From contig NZ_JBHSSW010000012.1 of the NCBI RefSeq assembly GCF_042659465.1, forward strand, positions 1 to 64,000: a DNA stretch of 64,000 nt. Reading direction: 5' to 3'. This DNA is from Ponticaulis profundi. GTDB lineage: Bacteria; Pseudomonadota; Alphaproteobacteria; Caulobacterales; Hyphomonadaceae. Of this stretch, positions 46,299-55,828 are shown in pieces. A model generated the notes under the pieces. The model made no database searches and was not told the origin of the DNA. It saw only the letters and a list, made by a program, of their open reading frames with translations. Numbering within the stretch: the first letter of the stretch is position 1; each line of letters opens with the position of its first letter. The position numbers were made by a program, and so were the translations under genes.

Positions 46299-47319
46299 AA
46301 CACAAGGGCCCGATCGTCAAACCTCTTCGACAGATACTGAAGCGGAAGCGGCCCATTGGATTGCGCAGTTCGATCGGGAAGGACATCTCGATGCGGAGCT
46401 GGATATCGAAAACCTGTGCTCGATCTCCGCTGAGTTTGAACACTGGATCAGCGAGAATCTGGCACACCGTGTGAGTTTTCTGCAGACGTTCTCAGCCTGG
46501 CAGCGCACTCATCGTCTGGCGGCACTACGATCCGATACTGTGGATGTTCCTGAGCATGCGTGGCCGCGACGTGCGCGGACGGCGCTTGTCAGTGCTGCCA
46601 TTGCCATGGCGGCGGCCATCTGTGTGGCTGCTTTTCTGCCTCTGTCAGGCTGGCTGGCTCCAACGCCTGTTGATGAGCCCGTCGTTTACTTCAGCCAGCT
46701 CGGGGAGACGCGGACCGTTACGCTGGAAGACGGCAGTATCATCACACTAAACACGAATTCGCGCGTTGATGTCCACTATAGTGACGGTTTCAGAGACGTT
46801 GAACTCGTCCGCGGTGAGGCCTTGTTTGAAGTGGCGAAGAATCCGGACCGTCCTTTCCGGGTCGATACGCCGGATGGCAACATTATTGTCCGCGGAACCG
46901 TCTTTGCCGTTGAAATGAAGGTGGATGCGATAGAGGTTGCGGTGTCCGAAGGACATGTCTCTCTGACCTCCGAGACGGCAAGCCCTGATGCGTCAGTTGA
47001 ACTGACCGCTGGGATGATCGGCTATTCCAACCGACAGGATGCGATGGCGGAAACCGTTGGTATGGCAGAGGTCGAAAACCGTCTTTTATGGCGATCCGGG
47101 CGATTGCGTTTCAGCAATATGCCTTTGTCCGACGTCGTCGCTGAATTTAATCGATACAGCCGCCTGCAGCTGACGGTCGAAGACGGGCAGGCCGCAGATG
47201 TGCGCATTGGCGGGACGTTTGCGACCGACAATGTTGAAGGGTTTCTGCGACTGGCCGAAACCGGTTTGGGGCTCACCGTCAAAAGGTCCGGTGAGCGCGT
47301 CCAACTCAGCGACAGATAA
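46285..47319 (+). CDS. FecR-family anti-sigma factor
   Basis: Inner-membrane protein that holds the ECF factor and relays the receptor signal. The N-terminal cytosolic part (about residues 15-75, AAHWIAQFDREG ... FSAWQRTHRLAALR) is the FecR N-terminal DUF4880 type. One membrane segment follows near 90-110 (SAAIAMAAAICVAAFLPL), then the periplasmic FecR domain (RTVTLEDGSIITLNTNSRVDV, GEALFEVAKN, RPFRVDTPDG) and a DUF4974/STN-interacting C-terminus (RLRFSNMPLSDVVAEFNRYS). ATG 46285 overlaps the sigma gene by 14 nt and has TGAGG upstream; a longer frame from 46234 overlaps by 65 nt. Confidence 0.92.
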   Translation: MISPETQGPDRQTSSTDTEAEAAHWIAQFDREGHLDAELDIENLCSISAEFEHWISENLAHRVSFLQTFSAWQRTHRLAALRSDTVDVPEHAWPRRARTALVSAAIAMAAAICVAAFLPLSGWLAPTPVDEPVVYFSQLGETRTVTLEDGSIITLNTNSRVDVHYSDGFRDVELVRGEALFEVAKNPDRPFRVDTPDGNIIVRGTVFAVEMKVDAIEVAVSEGHVSLTSETASPDASVELTAGMIGYSNRQDAMAETVGMAEVENRLLWRSGRLRFSNMPLSDVVAEFNRYSRLQLTVEDGQAADVRIGGTFATDNVEGFLRLAETGLGLTVKRSGERVQLSDR

Positions 47320-47416
47320 TTTTTTTATCCAGACACTGATGGATTTTTATCAATCGTCCGTCAGCAGGTACAAACGGGGTAAAACCAAGATCTCAGCCAA
47401 TTGACGGGGAAATCCA

Positions 47417-50400
47417 ATGGCACAACTCAAAACCGGATTGCTATCCAGTGCGGCGATTGCTGCGGCGACGACCTTTCTCAGCTTTGGCGCAGCGCACGCG
47501 CAGGCAGGGCAGAACTTTGATATTCCAGCAGGACCACTCGATCAGGCATTGAACGCCTGGAGTGTTCAGTCCGGCAAGGATTTGATTTTCAAATCAGATC
47601 AGGTTCAGGGCATGAAGGCACCGGGGGTTGATGGTGCGATTACCAGCGAAGAAGCGCTTGACCGTCTCCTGTCCGGCTCCAACCTGAAAACCCGCTCGGA
47701 CCGCTCTGGCGCGGTGATGATCCTGGCGAGTGCTGAAACCAAGCCGGTCCGCAAACCAGCGCCGCGCCGTTCTCCTGAACCGATCCAGCTTGCGCAACTG
47801 GATACGCCAACCGCCGCTCCGGTCTCTGACGTTGAGCCTGCTGACGAAGAACGCGTCTTTGACAGCATTCAGGTTGTCGGCTCTCAGATTGTTGGCGCTC
47901 AGATCGATGGCGCGCTTCCTGTGACTGTACTTGGCGAAGATCAGATCGACGGTGTTGGTTCGATCGACGGCGATGACCTGTTTCGTTCCATCCCGCAAAT
48001 GGGTGACGTAAACTTCAATACGGCAACGGATCTTGTGGGCGGTGTGAACTCCGCACGCGGTGATGTGGCCAGCATCAATCTGCGCGCCATTGGCACTGGC
48101 AACACGCTGGCGCTTCTGAATGGCCGACGCATGGTCAATCACCCGGGTACTCAGTCTGAAAATCTGGTTCCGGTCACGACTGTGAACTCGAACGCGATCC
48201 CGGTCACGGGTGTCAGCCGCGTTGAGGTCCTGCTCGATGGCGCAGCCGCGCTTTATGGTTCTGATGCCGTTGCCGGTGTTGTGAACACGGTTCTGGATGA
48301 TGATTTTGACGGTCTGACCGCGTCATTCCGCTATGGTCTCGAGCCTGACATTGATGGCGGCGAGGAAATCAATCTCAGCTTCCAGGCCGGCAAGAACTTT
48401 AACAATGACCGCTCCAACATCGCACTGTTCGGTTCCTACACCGACCGTGATGCAATTTTTGCATCAGAGCGCGATTTCGCTGCGAATGAAGACCTGCGTG
48501 ACCAGTTGCCAGACGACTGGGCCGGGGACACAGATTTTCGCAACACCTCGACCAATACGCCGTGGGGTGCGTTCATTCTCTACGACCCGACCACCGGTCA
48601 ACAGGTGGATTCGCCAGCGCTTGGTCGCGAGGATTTCCACATTCAGCCAGATGATATGGCCGGATGCCTGATCGATCTCGGCAACGGTATTTGTATTGAT
48701 GACAATGATGCATCATCAAATATTCCAGAGCGCTATAACCGTAACTCCGACCGGACAATCAGCTCAGCAGTTGAGCGCCTCAACCTGTTCGGTACCTTCA
48801 ACCACGATTTCACCAACGGTGTTCGTTTCTTCTCTGAAGCAGGCTTCTATCGCGCGATTTCCAAATCTCAGCGCGAAGGCTCGGCTAACCTGACAGCTGA
48901 CCGGACCATCATTCCGGCGAATAACTACTGGAACCCGTTTGGTCCGGTCGGATCTGCAAATCGCATTGATGGCATCGGCACACCTGATGAAGGGTATGAC
49001 GTTGAATTGCGTCGGTACCGCGTTGTGGATGCTGGCCCGCGTGAAATCCAGGTTGAAAACACAAACTGGCGCCTGCTTGGTGGCCTGCGTGGTGAATTCA
49101 AGGACTGGAACTGGGAAACGGCACTGCTTTATTCAGAAGCAGAAACCGATGATACGACGACGCGTATCTCAAACACGCTGTTCACCGAGGCCCTCAGCTT
49201 AACAACGCCTGATGCGTACAACCCATTCAATGGTGGCGGCCTGCCACTGTCTGATTCAGGTGATGGCACGCCAAGCAATGCTGACACAATGGCCGGCTTC
49301 ATCGTTCCGGTTTCGCGTATCAGCAGCACAAGTCTCGCGCTCTGGGACTTCAAGCTCAGCCGTCCGGATCTGTTTGAGCTGCCAGCCGGTCCACTTGGTG
49401 TGGCGCTGGGTGTTGAGGCTCGCCGCGAAACGTATGAGGATGACCGAGATCCACGGCTTGATGGCACGATTGAGTTCATCTCACCGCGTACGGGCGAAGC
49501 GACCAGCGATGTGATGGGCTCCAGCCCAACGCTCGATTCAGAGGGTGATCGAGATGTCTTCTCCGCCTATGCAGAATTTGCAGTACCTCTGATCTCCGAG
49601 GATATGAACATCCCGCTGGTTCAGTCACTCGATGCGCAACTGGCTGTGCGGTATGAGGACTATGACCTGTTCGGCAGTGTGACCAAGCCGAAGATCGCAC
49701 TGGCATGGCGTCCGGTCGAGCCGCTGCTCTTCCGTGCGGCATGGTCAGAAGGCTTCAAGGCTCCAAACCTGCAGCAACAGTTCAACCGCGCGCTTCGCCG
49801 GTCCAACTCACGGACGGACTATGTGCAGTGTGAGTATGATCTGCGCACAGGCGTCATTGCAAGCTTCTCTGATTGTGATCGTTCAGAATCCGTTGTCAGC
49901 GAACGCCAGGGCTCGACGGAGCTTGGACCGGAAGAGTCCGAAAACTTCTCTGCCGGTATGGTATTCGATGCGCTCTTCATCCCGCCGAAATTCGGTGAGC
50001 TCCAGCTGACTGTCGATTACTGGTCGATTAAACAGGAAGATGTGGTCGGCATTTTCGGTGACGACAATCACATCCTGTACGACTATTTGCTTCGGACGAT
50101 GGGCGAAACCAACCCAGCGGTCGTGCGTGAAACGTTGTCTGATGAAGAAGCGCAGGCTTACATCGATGCTGGTCTGGTTCCTGCTGGCGAGATCATCCAG
50201 GTCAATGACAACTATTACAACTTCCTGCCGCGTGAAGCAGAAGGCCTGGACTTCGGTGTCTACTATTCCATCGATGATACGGCTTGGGGTGACTTCTCGC
50301 TTCGTGCCAATGTCGCCCAGCTTCTGACCTTCTATCAGGACATTTCGCCGATTGAGCAGCGTATCCTGGATGCTCAGGAATCTGGTCAGATCAGCGAAGT

Positions 50401-50776
50401 TGTTTCCATTGAGGGCGTGGGTGATCTGATCCGTCAGGATGGCCTGCCAGAATGGCGCTGGAGCGCATCAGCAACCTGGCGCAAAGGGCCGTTCGGAGCG
50501 GGCTGGTTTACGAGCTTCGTCGATGACGTGCTTGATACCAGCGCGACGAATGATGAGACAGGTGACTACTGGGTCGTGGACTCTGCCATGCGCCACAATG
50601 CCTACATCCAGTACACACTGGCGGACGAAACCGAGACACCAACCCGTGTCCGTCTCGGCATGCGAAATGTCTTTAACGAAGAGCCACCGCTCGCAGATGA
50701 GTCTTATGGCTATATCGGTGGACTGCACTCTTCACGAGGTCGTTTTGTTTATCTGAGTGTTCGGAAAACTTTCTAA
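47417..50776 (+). CDS. TonB-dependent receptor with N-terminal STN signalling domain
   Basis: Outer-membrane transducer/transporter of 1119 residues. A signal peptide ending AAHAQAGQ is followed by the STN domain (about 35-100: FDIPAGPLDQALNAWSVQSG ... DRLLSGSNL), which would contact the FecR protein. Next come a Pro-rich linker, the plug (DLFRSIPQMGDVNF, GDVASINLRAIGTGNTLALL, GRRMVNHPG, VEVLLDGAAALYGSDAVAGVVN) and a long barrel ending in YLSVRKTF. The layout and the GTGNTLALLNGRRM spelling are those of large-substrate receptors of Caulobacter/Sphingomonas type, not siderophore receptors. Its stop codon shares a base with the next start (TAATG), tying it to the M14 peptidase. Confidence 0.94.
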   Translation: MAQLKTGLLSSAAIAAATTFLSFGAAHAQAGQNFDIPAGPLDQALNAWSVQSGKDLIFKSDQVQGMKAPGVDGAITSEEALDRLLSGSNLKTRSDRSGAVMILASAETKPVRKPAPRRSPEPIQLAQLDTPTAAPVSDVEPADEERVFDSIQVVGSQIVGAQIDGALPVTVLGEDQIDGVGSIDGDDLFRSIPQMGDVNFNTATDLVGGVNSARGDVASINLRAIGTGNTLALLNGRRMVNHPGTQSENLVPVTTVNSNAIPVTGVSRVEVLLDGAAALYGSDAVAGVVNTVLDDDFDGLTASFRYGLEPDIDGGEEINLSFQAGKNFNNDRSNIALFGSYTDRDAIFASERDFAANEDLRDQLPDDWAGDTDFRNTSTNTPWGAFILYDPTTGQQVDSPALGREDFHIQPDDMAGCLIDLGNGICIDDNDASSNIPERYNRNSDRTISSAVERLNLFGTFNHDFTNGVRFFSEAGFYRAISKSQREGSANLTADRTIIPANNYWNPFGPVGSANRIDGIGTPDEGYDVELRRYRVVDAGPREIQVENTNWRLLGGLRGEFKDWNWETALLYSEAETDDTTTRISNTLFTEALSLTTPDAYNPFNGGGLPLSDSGDGTPSNADTMAGFIVPVSRISSTSLALWDFKLSRPDLFELPAGPLGVALGVEARRETYEDDRDPRLDGTIEFISPRTGEATSDVMGSSPTLDSEGDRDVFSAYAEFAVPLISEDMNIPLVQSLDAQLAVRYEDYDLFGSVTKPKIALAWRPVEPLLFRAAWSEGFKAPNLQQQFNRALRRSNSRTDYVQCEYDLRTGVIASFSDCDRSESVVSERQGSTELGPEESENFSAGMVFDALFIPPKFGELQLTVDYWSIKQEDVVGIFGDDNHILYDYLLRTMGETNPAVVRETLSDEEAQAYIDAGLVPAGEIIQVNDNYYNFLPREAEGLDFGVYYSIDDTAWGDFSLRANVAQLLTFYQDISPIEQRILDAQESGQISEVVSIEGVGDLIRQDGLPEWRWSASATWRKGPFGAGWFTSFVDDVLDTSATNDETGDYWVVDSAMRHNAYIQYTLADETETPTRVRLGMRNVFNEEPPLADESYGYIGGLHSSRGRFVYLSVRKTF

Positions 50777-51975
50777 TGAACCTAACCCCAATCAACTTCA
50801 GACAGCGCCGGCTTGCCGGCGCTGTCTTTGTCTGTGCGCTCGGTGCATGTTCAACCGTTTCGGATCCTCAGACGCAAACTGCTGCGCGCACAGAGGCGCT
50901 TTGTGTGCGTGATCAGGTATCAATTCGAACTGACTTCCCCGTCGGCGGGCAGCATGGCTGCGCGCTCCGGGAGGATGGCTTCGCTCTGACAGTCTGGCCG
51001 GAAGCGGCTGTCGATGCGCGTATCAATCCAAGTCCCTGGTATGCTTTTTCGGTCGAGGGAAATGAGGAGGCTGAGGTCAACATAACGCTCGATTATGGAT
51101 CACACCGCCACCGCTATTCCCCCTGGATAAAGTCAGGGGACAGTGACTGGCGGAAGATGAAAGACGCGCAGGTCGATGTGCGCGACGAGGGGCGTATCGC
51201 TGTGCTCACTGTGCCTGCCTCGGATCATAATCAGATTATTGCAGGTCTGCCGATTGTTTCTGTAGCGGATACGGATGTCTGGACGCGGGAGATTGCAGAA
51301 CATCACGGGCTTGAGGTCGTGGAATACGGGCAATCCATTGAGGGGCGTTCGTTAACAGCACTTACCGCTGGTCCTGAGGATGCCGGGAGTGTGGTCATCG
51401 CCATGACGCGGCAGCATCCACCGGAGCTGAATGGAGCAATCGCCTTTGAAGCTTTCGTCGAGAAGGTTGTCGCGCGATTGGGCGAGCCATCCTTTGCGAA
51501 CACGCGGTTTGTGTTTTTCCCGATGTTGAATCCGGATGGCGTCGAGAATGGCTATTGGCGCCACAATATGGGTGGTGTGGATCTGAACCGTGACTGGTTC
51601 AGTCTCAAGCAGCCGGAAATTCGAACAGCTGAACAGCTCATCCAGCGCGAAGCCGCCGGGAAAGATATGCTGGCCTTTCTGGATTTCCATTCAACCTGGA
51701 GCACGTTGGTCTACTTCCATCCATTCAGTACGCCAAATACGGATTCTACGTTTCCCATGGCTTTGAAAGCGGCGTTGGACGAAGCCTTTGAGCCGTCACC
51801 TGACTGGATTTCCAGCCATAATGACGGAAAGGGCACGTCGAAGAACTGGGCGCTTCAAACCTTCCGGACACCGGGCATGACGATTGAGCTTGGCGATGGC
51901 GCTTCACGTTCAGAGGCAGAACGTGTCGGCGAGATCACGGCCGACACGCTCTTTGAGGTGTTTTTCACTGAGTGA
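50776..51975 (+). CDS. M14-family zinc carboxypeptidase, lipoprotein
   Basis: Zinc carboxypeptidase that would trim peptides at the cell surface or in the periplasm. The lipoprotein signal ends in LGAC. The M14 zinc ligands are seen as His214-x-x-Glu217 (RQHPPE) and His305 (DFHST). The substrate-binding NPDGVENGYWRHNMGGVDLNRDW stretch has the conserved Asn-Arg, and the catalytic Glu371 is in TIELGDG. An N-terminal beta-domain of about 140 residues (VNITLDYGSHRHRYSPW) is like that of cytosolic carboxypeptidase-type M14 members. The start overlaps the receptor stop by one base, so translation is coupled: peptidase and receptor work together, presumably on the same peptide. Confidence 0.92.
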   Translation: MNLTPINFRQRRLAGAVFVCALGACSTVSDPQTQTAARTEALCVRDQVSIRTDFPVGGQHGCALREDGFALTVWPEAAVDARINPSPWYAFSVEGNEEAEVNITLDYGSHRHRYSPWIKSGDSDWRKMKDAQVDVRDEGRIAVLTVPASDHNQIIAGLPIVSVADTDVWTREIAEHHGLEVVEYGQSIEGRSLTALTAGPEDAGSVVIAMTRQHPPELNGAIAFEAFVEKVVARLGEPSFANTRFVFFPMLNPDGVENGYWRHNMGGVDLNRDWFSLKQPEIRTAEQLIQREAAGKDMLAFLDFHSTWSTLVYFHPFSTPNTDSTFPMALKAALDEAFEPSPDWISSHNDGKGTSKNWALQTFRTPGMTIELGDGASRSEAERVGEITADTLFEVFFTE

Positions 51976-52001
51976 GTCTTCGTAAAAGATCAGGATTTCG
52001 G

Positions 52002-52036
52002 GCCCTGCGTGCGTGTCAGCGCTGGCAGGGCTTTTT
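52002..52036 (+). terminator. Rho-independent terminator after the M14 peptidase gene
   Basis: Stem GCCCTGC / GCAGGGC with a 16-nt loop that itself contains CAGCGCTG, followed by five T. Confidence 0.85.
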
Positions 52037-52088
52037 GTGACTTGGTCGTCGTCTTTGAGGGCGCGACGCTCGACCTCTGGTAAGCCAA

Positions 52089-53456
52089 TCAGGATCCGGA
52101 CAGCCTGGTCCGACGCCTTGCCATCAGTATCATTGCGATCGCGCCGACAATGCTGAATGCCGTCGTTGCGAGAACAGCTTCGTGCCAGCGTAGAAAGAGG
52201 GTCTCTCCACCTGTATTCGCAATGAGGATGGAGATGAGCGCAATCCCGAGTGCGGAACCAAGATAGCGCGCGGTGTTGTTCGCAGCAGACCCCATCGCGG
52301 AGCGGTCGTCTGGCACGCTTTCGACGGCAGCGTGGCCCAGTGAAGCGTTCAGGACCCCATTGGCAATGCCTGCAATGAACAATCCCGGCAACACCCATAG
52401 CCAGCTGGTTCCGGGATTTATCACCAACAAAAGGAGTTGACCGACTGCGCATCCAAAAATTGCCAGTATTACTCGGTTTCGCGGGGTTAAGCCTGCAGGC
52501 AGATAGTTTGCGCCAATGGCTGAGAAGACGGTGACGCCAGACCAGGCAAGAAGGATGACAGATGTCATCATCGGCGCAACGTCATTCCCACGTACCAAAA
52601 CGGTCGGCACCATCGACATGAGCGCGAGCACTCCGGCGCCGGATGCGAATGCAGCCAGCGTCGCCCCCGAAAAGTCAGTCCGCGCAAACAATTCGACCTG
52701 AAGAATTGGATTGGACAGACGTTTTTCCAGGACGAAGAAGACTGCGAGCAAAACCAGCCCGACACACAGTAAGCTCCAGACAAGAGGTGTCAGACCGAAG
52801 CGAACTTCGGTGAGTGCGGATAGCAGACATCCCAACCCGATGATCAGTAACAGGCTGCCGAGCAGATCTACCGGTTCCTCTTTCCGTGGGCTCTCGGGCA
52901 GTCGGGATTGAGCTGCCAGGGCGAGGATCGCAGAGATGATAGCGATCAGAATGTGAATGGTGGGCCAGCCAGCTGTCATCATGGCAAGCGATGCGAGAAT
53001 TGGGCCCGCCGCAACGCCGCCTCCGAGTGACGCCGCCCATATGCCAGCTGCTTGCTGTCTGGCCTGGCCGGTGTGGATTTGCCCGAGCAGGCCGAGGCCA
53101 CATGCCATAAGACCGGCGCTTCCAAGCCCCTGAATGATCCGCATGAGGATGAGGATCAGACCGTTCGGGGCAAAAGCAGCACCGATGGAAGAGAGAACCG
53201 TGAGCCAGAGGCCACCAACAAACACTGCCCGTCGGCCCAATGTGTCGCCTAGCGCTCCGGCCGTCAGGAGGCCGCAGGCTGCTCCGAGGGGCATACCGCT
53301 CATGACCCAGGCCTGACCGCTTGCAGAAAGCGCATGCGTTTCCGTCATCGCGTCAAGCGTGGTGAGGGGTGCTGTGAACACGACAAGGGCGAGAAAGGTC
53401 GCGAATGCGATGATGAAAAGCGGCCCGGGTAAAAGCGCTATTTTTTCGTTGGACAT
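52089..53456 (-). CDS. MFS efflux transporter, DHA-type
   Basis: A 455-residue permease with 12-14 hydrophobic segments. Motif A (LGDTLGRRAVF), an RIIQGLGSAGLMACGLGLL motif and a PGLFIAGIANGVLNASLGHAAVESVP stretch resemble drug:H+ antiporters (EmrB/QacA group). I prefer ATG 53456, 8 nt after the RibD-like gene stop; the frame extends to 53498, but that would overlap the neighbour. Likely co-transcribed with the RibD-like gene from a promoter marked by the LysR-type site at 54270. Substrate unknown. Confidence 0.85.
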   Translation of the reverse strand: MSNEKIALLPGPLFIIAFATFLALVVFTAPLTTLDAMTETHALSASGQAWVMSGMPLGAACGLLTAGALGDTLGRRAVFVGGLWLTVLSSIGAAFAPNGLILILMRIIQGLGSAGLMACGLGLLGQIHTGQARQQAAGIWAASLGGGVAAGPILASLAMMTAGWPTIHILIAIISAILALAAQSRLPESPRKEEPVDLLGSLLLIIGLGCLLSALTEVRFGLTPLVWSLLCVGLVLLAVFFVLEKRLSNPILQVELFARTDFSGATLAAFASGAGVLALMSMVPTVLVRGNDVAPMMTSVILLAWSGVTVFSAIGANYLPAGLTPRNRVILAIFGCAVGQLLLLVINPGTSWLWVLPGLFIAGIANGVLNASLGHAAVESVPDDRSAMGSAANNTARYLGSALGIALISILIANTGGETLFLRWHEAVLATTAFSIVGAIAMILMARRRTRLSGS

Positions 53457-53464
53457 AGTACCGT

Positions 53465-54160
53465 CTAAACCTCTTTGATGAGGCGATGACGTAACCACAC
53501 CGTGCCATCAGCCAGTGTCTCGGAAGAAATCAATCCGGTCTTTCGGGCTTTGTGACCATCCGGTTGCGCGACAATGGCTGGCACATCCTGTCCGCCGTCC
53601 AGGACAGGCAGGATCAGTATGCTGGTTTCATCGATGAGATCCTTGGACAGAAAGGCGCCATTCATCTCGCCGCCGCCTTCCAGAAGGAGCCTTTTTACAT
53701 CAAAGGACGCGGCAATGTCGCAAAGCGCCGTCTCGATGTCTTCGCCATCCGGCCCGGAGAAGAAGACAGAGACACCAGATTTGACGAGGCGATCGATATG
53801 GCGCTGACTGACTTTGTCCGACACAACGATGACGAGATGATCGCCATCGATATCGCCGCTCTCCGGGCGGAGGCGCCCGAGACGGTCAAAACAGATCCCA
53901 ATCTTTTCGGCGTCCGATCTGGCAACAATGGGCTGGCGTGAGCGGGGCGCATCCAGAAGGTCCGGTTCACCTTCATCAACATAGTGAAGCATCGTGGCTC
54001 GCCCGACCGCCCATCCGCTCGCATCGAGCTTCGCAGCGGTTGCTTCGTACATGGACATGATATGGTCTTCCGAAAACGGCCACCGGTCAGGCAAAAGGCG
54101 TCCATCAAGTGACGTGACCATGTGGCAGATGATTTCCGGGCGTTGCATGTGCTTGCTCAT
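53465..54160 (-). CDS. RibD C-terminal/dihydrofolate-reductase-like domain protein
   Basis: NAD(P)H-dependent reductase fold of 231 residues. The N-terminal MVTSLDGRLLPDRWPF, central GEPDLLDAPRSRQPIVARSD and C-terminal LLLEGGGEMNGAFLSKDLIDE stretches are those of the RibD reductase domain. No deaminase domain or riboflavin genes are nearby, so it is a stand-alone member, not obviously a biosynthetic enzyme. The start is uncertain: ATG 54184, 54160 or 54148, none with a strong ribosome site. A perfect LysR-type box lies 109 nt upstream, and the MFS exporter gene follows by 8 nt. Confidence 0.8.
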   Translation of the reverse strand: MSKHMQRPEIICHMVTSLDGRLLPDRWPFSEDHIMSMYEATAAKLDASGWAVGRATMLHYVDEGEPDLLDAPRSRQPIVARSDAEKIGICFDRLGRLRPESGDIDGDHLVIVVSDKVSQRHIDRLVKSGVSVFFSGPDGEDIETALCDIAASFDVKRLLLEGGGEMNGAFLSKDLIDETSILILPVLDGGQDVPAIVAQPDGHKARKTGLISSETLADGTVWLRHRLIKEV

Positions 54161-54269
54161 TTTCAAATACTGGTGGCGGTGCAAATCGCTGAACAGAGTG
54201 CGCGCTTCGCTCAGTCTTCATGTAACATGTCTGGCTGAGGAGATTAGCCCCGGACACGTCCTGTCATTG

Positions 54270-54284
54270 ATGAGGAATCTTCAT
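54270..54284. promoter_or_regulatory. LysR-type operator, site 1 (ATGA-N7-TCAT)
   Basis: A perfect inverted repeat with 7-bp arms TTGATGA and TCATCAA around GGAATCT, embracing a T-N11-A box. It lies upstream of the RibD-like/MFS gene pair and ends at the stop codon of the F420-reductase-like gene. Confidence 0.65.
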
Positions 54285-54937
54285 CAAATGCGATTGCCAT
54301 CGCGATCGAGACGACTGAACTGATAGATCAGTTCAGCTCCACCCGGCTGACCGTAGGCGAGTTCTGCCGTGACCATGGCAAAAGGCTCTACAAAGCGTGC
54401 GGTATGCAAACCGCCTGCTTCCAGTGGTTCAAAGCCGATATCGCGTATCAGTGCCTTTGCCGTATCCTTGGCGCCAGGATCGTCACCATATGTCAGTAGA
54501 TGCGGGCGATCTGATTGTTCCCGGCGGGAAAATACCACGTCCAGGCTTTCCGATGGACAGGTGTTGAAACAGGCAACCCATCGCGCTTCTGATCGCCATT
54601 CTGCCAGTGTTTCGGCACCGGAATTTGTCGTGCCAATCACCAATTCTGTGTCGCTGTCATTAAGCGGGACACAGCAGTTCAGAATGATCTTGCCGTCCAG
54701 ATCGCCAGCCTGTTCCAGCACATCTTCGATCTGGGACCAGTGCACGGCAAGCAGCAAAACGTCAGCGCCCGCAACAGTCTCGGCGACTGAGGCATGCTCG
54801 CCGCCCGTTTCTCTGGAGAGGGTCTCGAGTTTGTTGGTGCAGCGAGAATAACTGAAGATCGGGACATGTCCGGCCTTGGCCCAGAGGCGCCCAAGCGTGG
54901 CGCCCATACGTCCAGAGCCAAGAATGCCGATCTTCAT
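54284..54937 (-). CDS. NADPH-dependent F420 reductase-like (FNO-type) oxidoreductase
   Basis: A 217-residue Rossmann protein. GILGSGRMGATLGRLWAKAGH is the dinucleotide loop, SYSR the region that would select NADPH, and LLLAVHWSQIEDVL and NTCPSESL stretches resemble the F420:NADP oxidoreductase/ProC-like family. No F420 biosynthesis gene is in view, so the electron partner may be another cofactor. The ATG lies 9 nt after the upstream decarboxylase-like gene, so the two form an operon. Cytosolic, with no signal. Confidence 0.82.
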   Translation of the reverse strand: MKIGILGSGRMGATLGRLWAKAGHVPIFSYSRCTNKLETLSRETGGEHASVAETVAGADVLLLAVHWSQIEDVLEQAGDLDGKIILNCCVPLNDSDTELVIGTTNSGAETLAEWRSEARWVACFNTCPSESLDVVFSRREQSDRPHLLTYGDDPGAKDTAKALIRDIGFEPLEAGGLHTARFVEPFAMVTAELAYGQPGGAELIYQFSRLDRDGNRI

Positions 54938-54946
54938 CCGGTTGTC

Positions 54947-55726
54947 CTATTCAGCTTCTTTTTCGGCGCGGCTCTCGAAGACATCTTTTGCAACTGGCAT
55001 GGCCGAAAAGACCTTTGGCCAGCCCGCATAGAAGGCCAGGTGAGCCAGAACGCCGCTCGCTTCATCCTTCGTCAGACCATTGTCCATGGCGCGGTTGAGG
55101 TGGAACGTCATCTGCTCCGGCTGGCCTGCGGCAATCAGAGCTGCGACTGTGACCAGACTGCGGTCACGCGGAGCAAGATCCGGACGCAGCCACAAATCCC
55201 GGAAGAGAAGGTCTTCGGTATAGTCCACGACGCCCTGGCTCACATCGCCGTAATTGCTCTGAACATTGTTCTGGCGCGCTGCTTCAGCTTCTTCGTTAAG
55301 CGGTAAAAGTTCGACATCAGCAGCTGGGAGGTCGGCTGGATCAATCCCGCGTTCTTCAAAAATCGGGGCGGCGGCTTCCGCCGCTGCTACAGCGTTGCCC
55401 CAGCCTGTGTAGAAGGCGAGATGCGTAATGGTTTCTGAAAGCTCTGCAGGCGTGACACCTGAATCCAGTGCGAGCTTGATATATTGCGCAAGCTGGTCGG
55501 TTTCATGTCGCGTCATCAGAGCAGCGAATGTCACAAGGCTTCTGTCACGCTTGGAGAGTTGCTCATCATTCCAGACGGTGCCGAACACATCTTCCTTTGT
55601 ATAGGCCTCGAGCGCTGGCGCCACTTTGGCGAGTGCCTCGGGGGCAGCGCTCTCAGATGCAGAGGCGGTGCCTGCCTGAGACATCAGGACGAGGGCGGAT
55701 GCAGACGCGGCAATGTGGTTTTTCAT
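54947..55726 (-). CDS. Exported carboxymuconolactone-decarboxylase-like protein (two CMD domains)
   Basis: Two CMD/AhpD-fold domains in tandem (about 45-125 and 170-250), each with RDRSLVT(F/V)AAL and a (L/E)-x-x-x-THLAFYTGW or AHLAFYAGWP helix. The protein contains no Cys at all, so it cannot be an AhpD-type peroxidase; a lactone-decarboxylase-like or isomerase-like role is more likely. A Sec signal peptide (SASALVLMSQAGTASA) predicts export, which is unusual for this normally cytosolic family. AGGAG precedes the ATG. It is the first gene of a unit with the F420-reductase-like gene, under a LysR-type box 82 nt upstream. Confidence 0.88.
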   Translation of the reverse strand: MKNHIAASASALVLMSQAGTASASESAAPEALAKVAPALEAYTKEDVFGTVWNDEQLSKRDRSLVTFAALMTRHETDQLAQYIKLALDSGVTPAELSETITHLAFYTGWGNAVAAAEAAAPIFEERGIDPADLPAADVELLPLNEEAEAARQNNVQSNYGDVSQGVVDYTEDLLFRDLWLRPDLAPRDRSLVTVAALIAAGQPEQMTFHLNRAMDNGLTKDEASGVLAHLAFYAGWPKVFSAMPVAKDVFESRAEKEAE

Positions 55727-55808
55727 TCTGAGCTCCTATTCTGGTGTCTCTACGTTCGATGTGGGACTTGGTTGCCAGTGGAGAAGGATCGGAATGGACA
55801 AGCCACCC

Positions 55809-55823
55809 ATGAGTGACTTTCAT
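55809..55823. promoter_or_regulatory. LysR-type operator, site 2
   Basis: ATGAGTGACTTTCAT, inside the short gap between the LysR gene stop and the decarboxylase-like gene start. The preceding GACAAGCCACCCATGAG is identical to the sequence at site 4, so the two promoters share ancestry. Confidence 0.65.
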
Positions 55824-55828
55824 GAATA

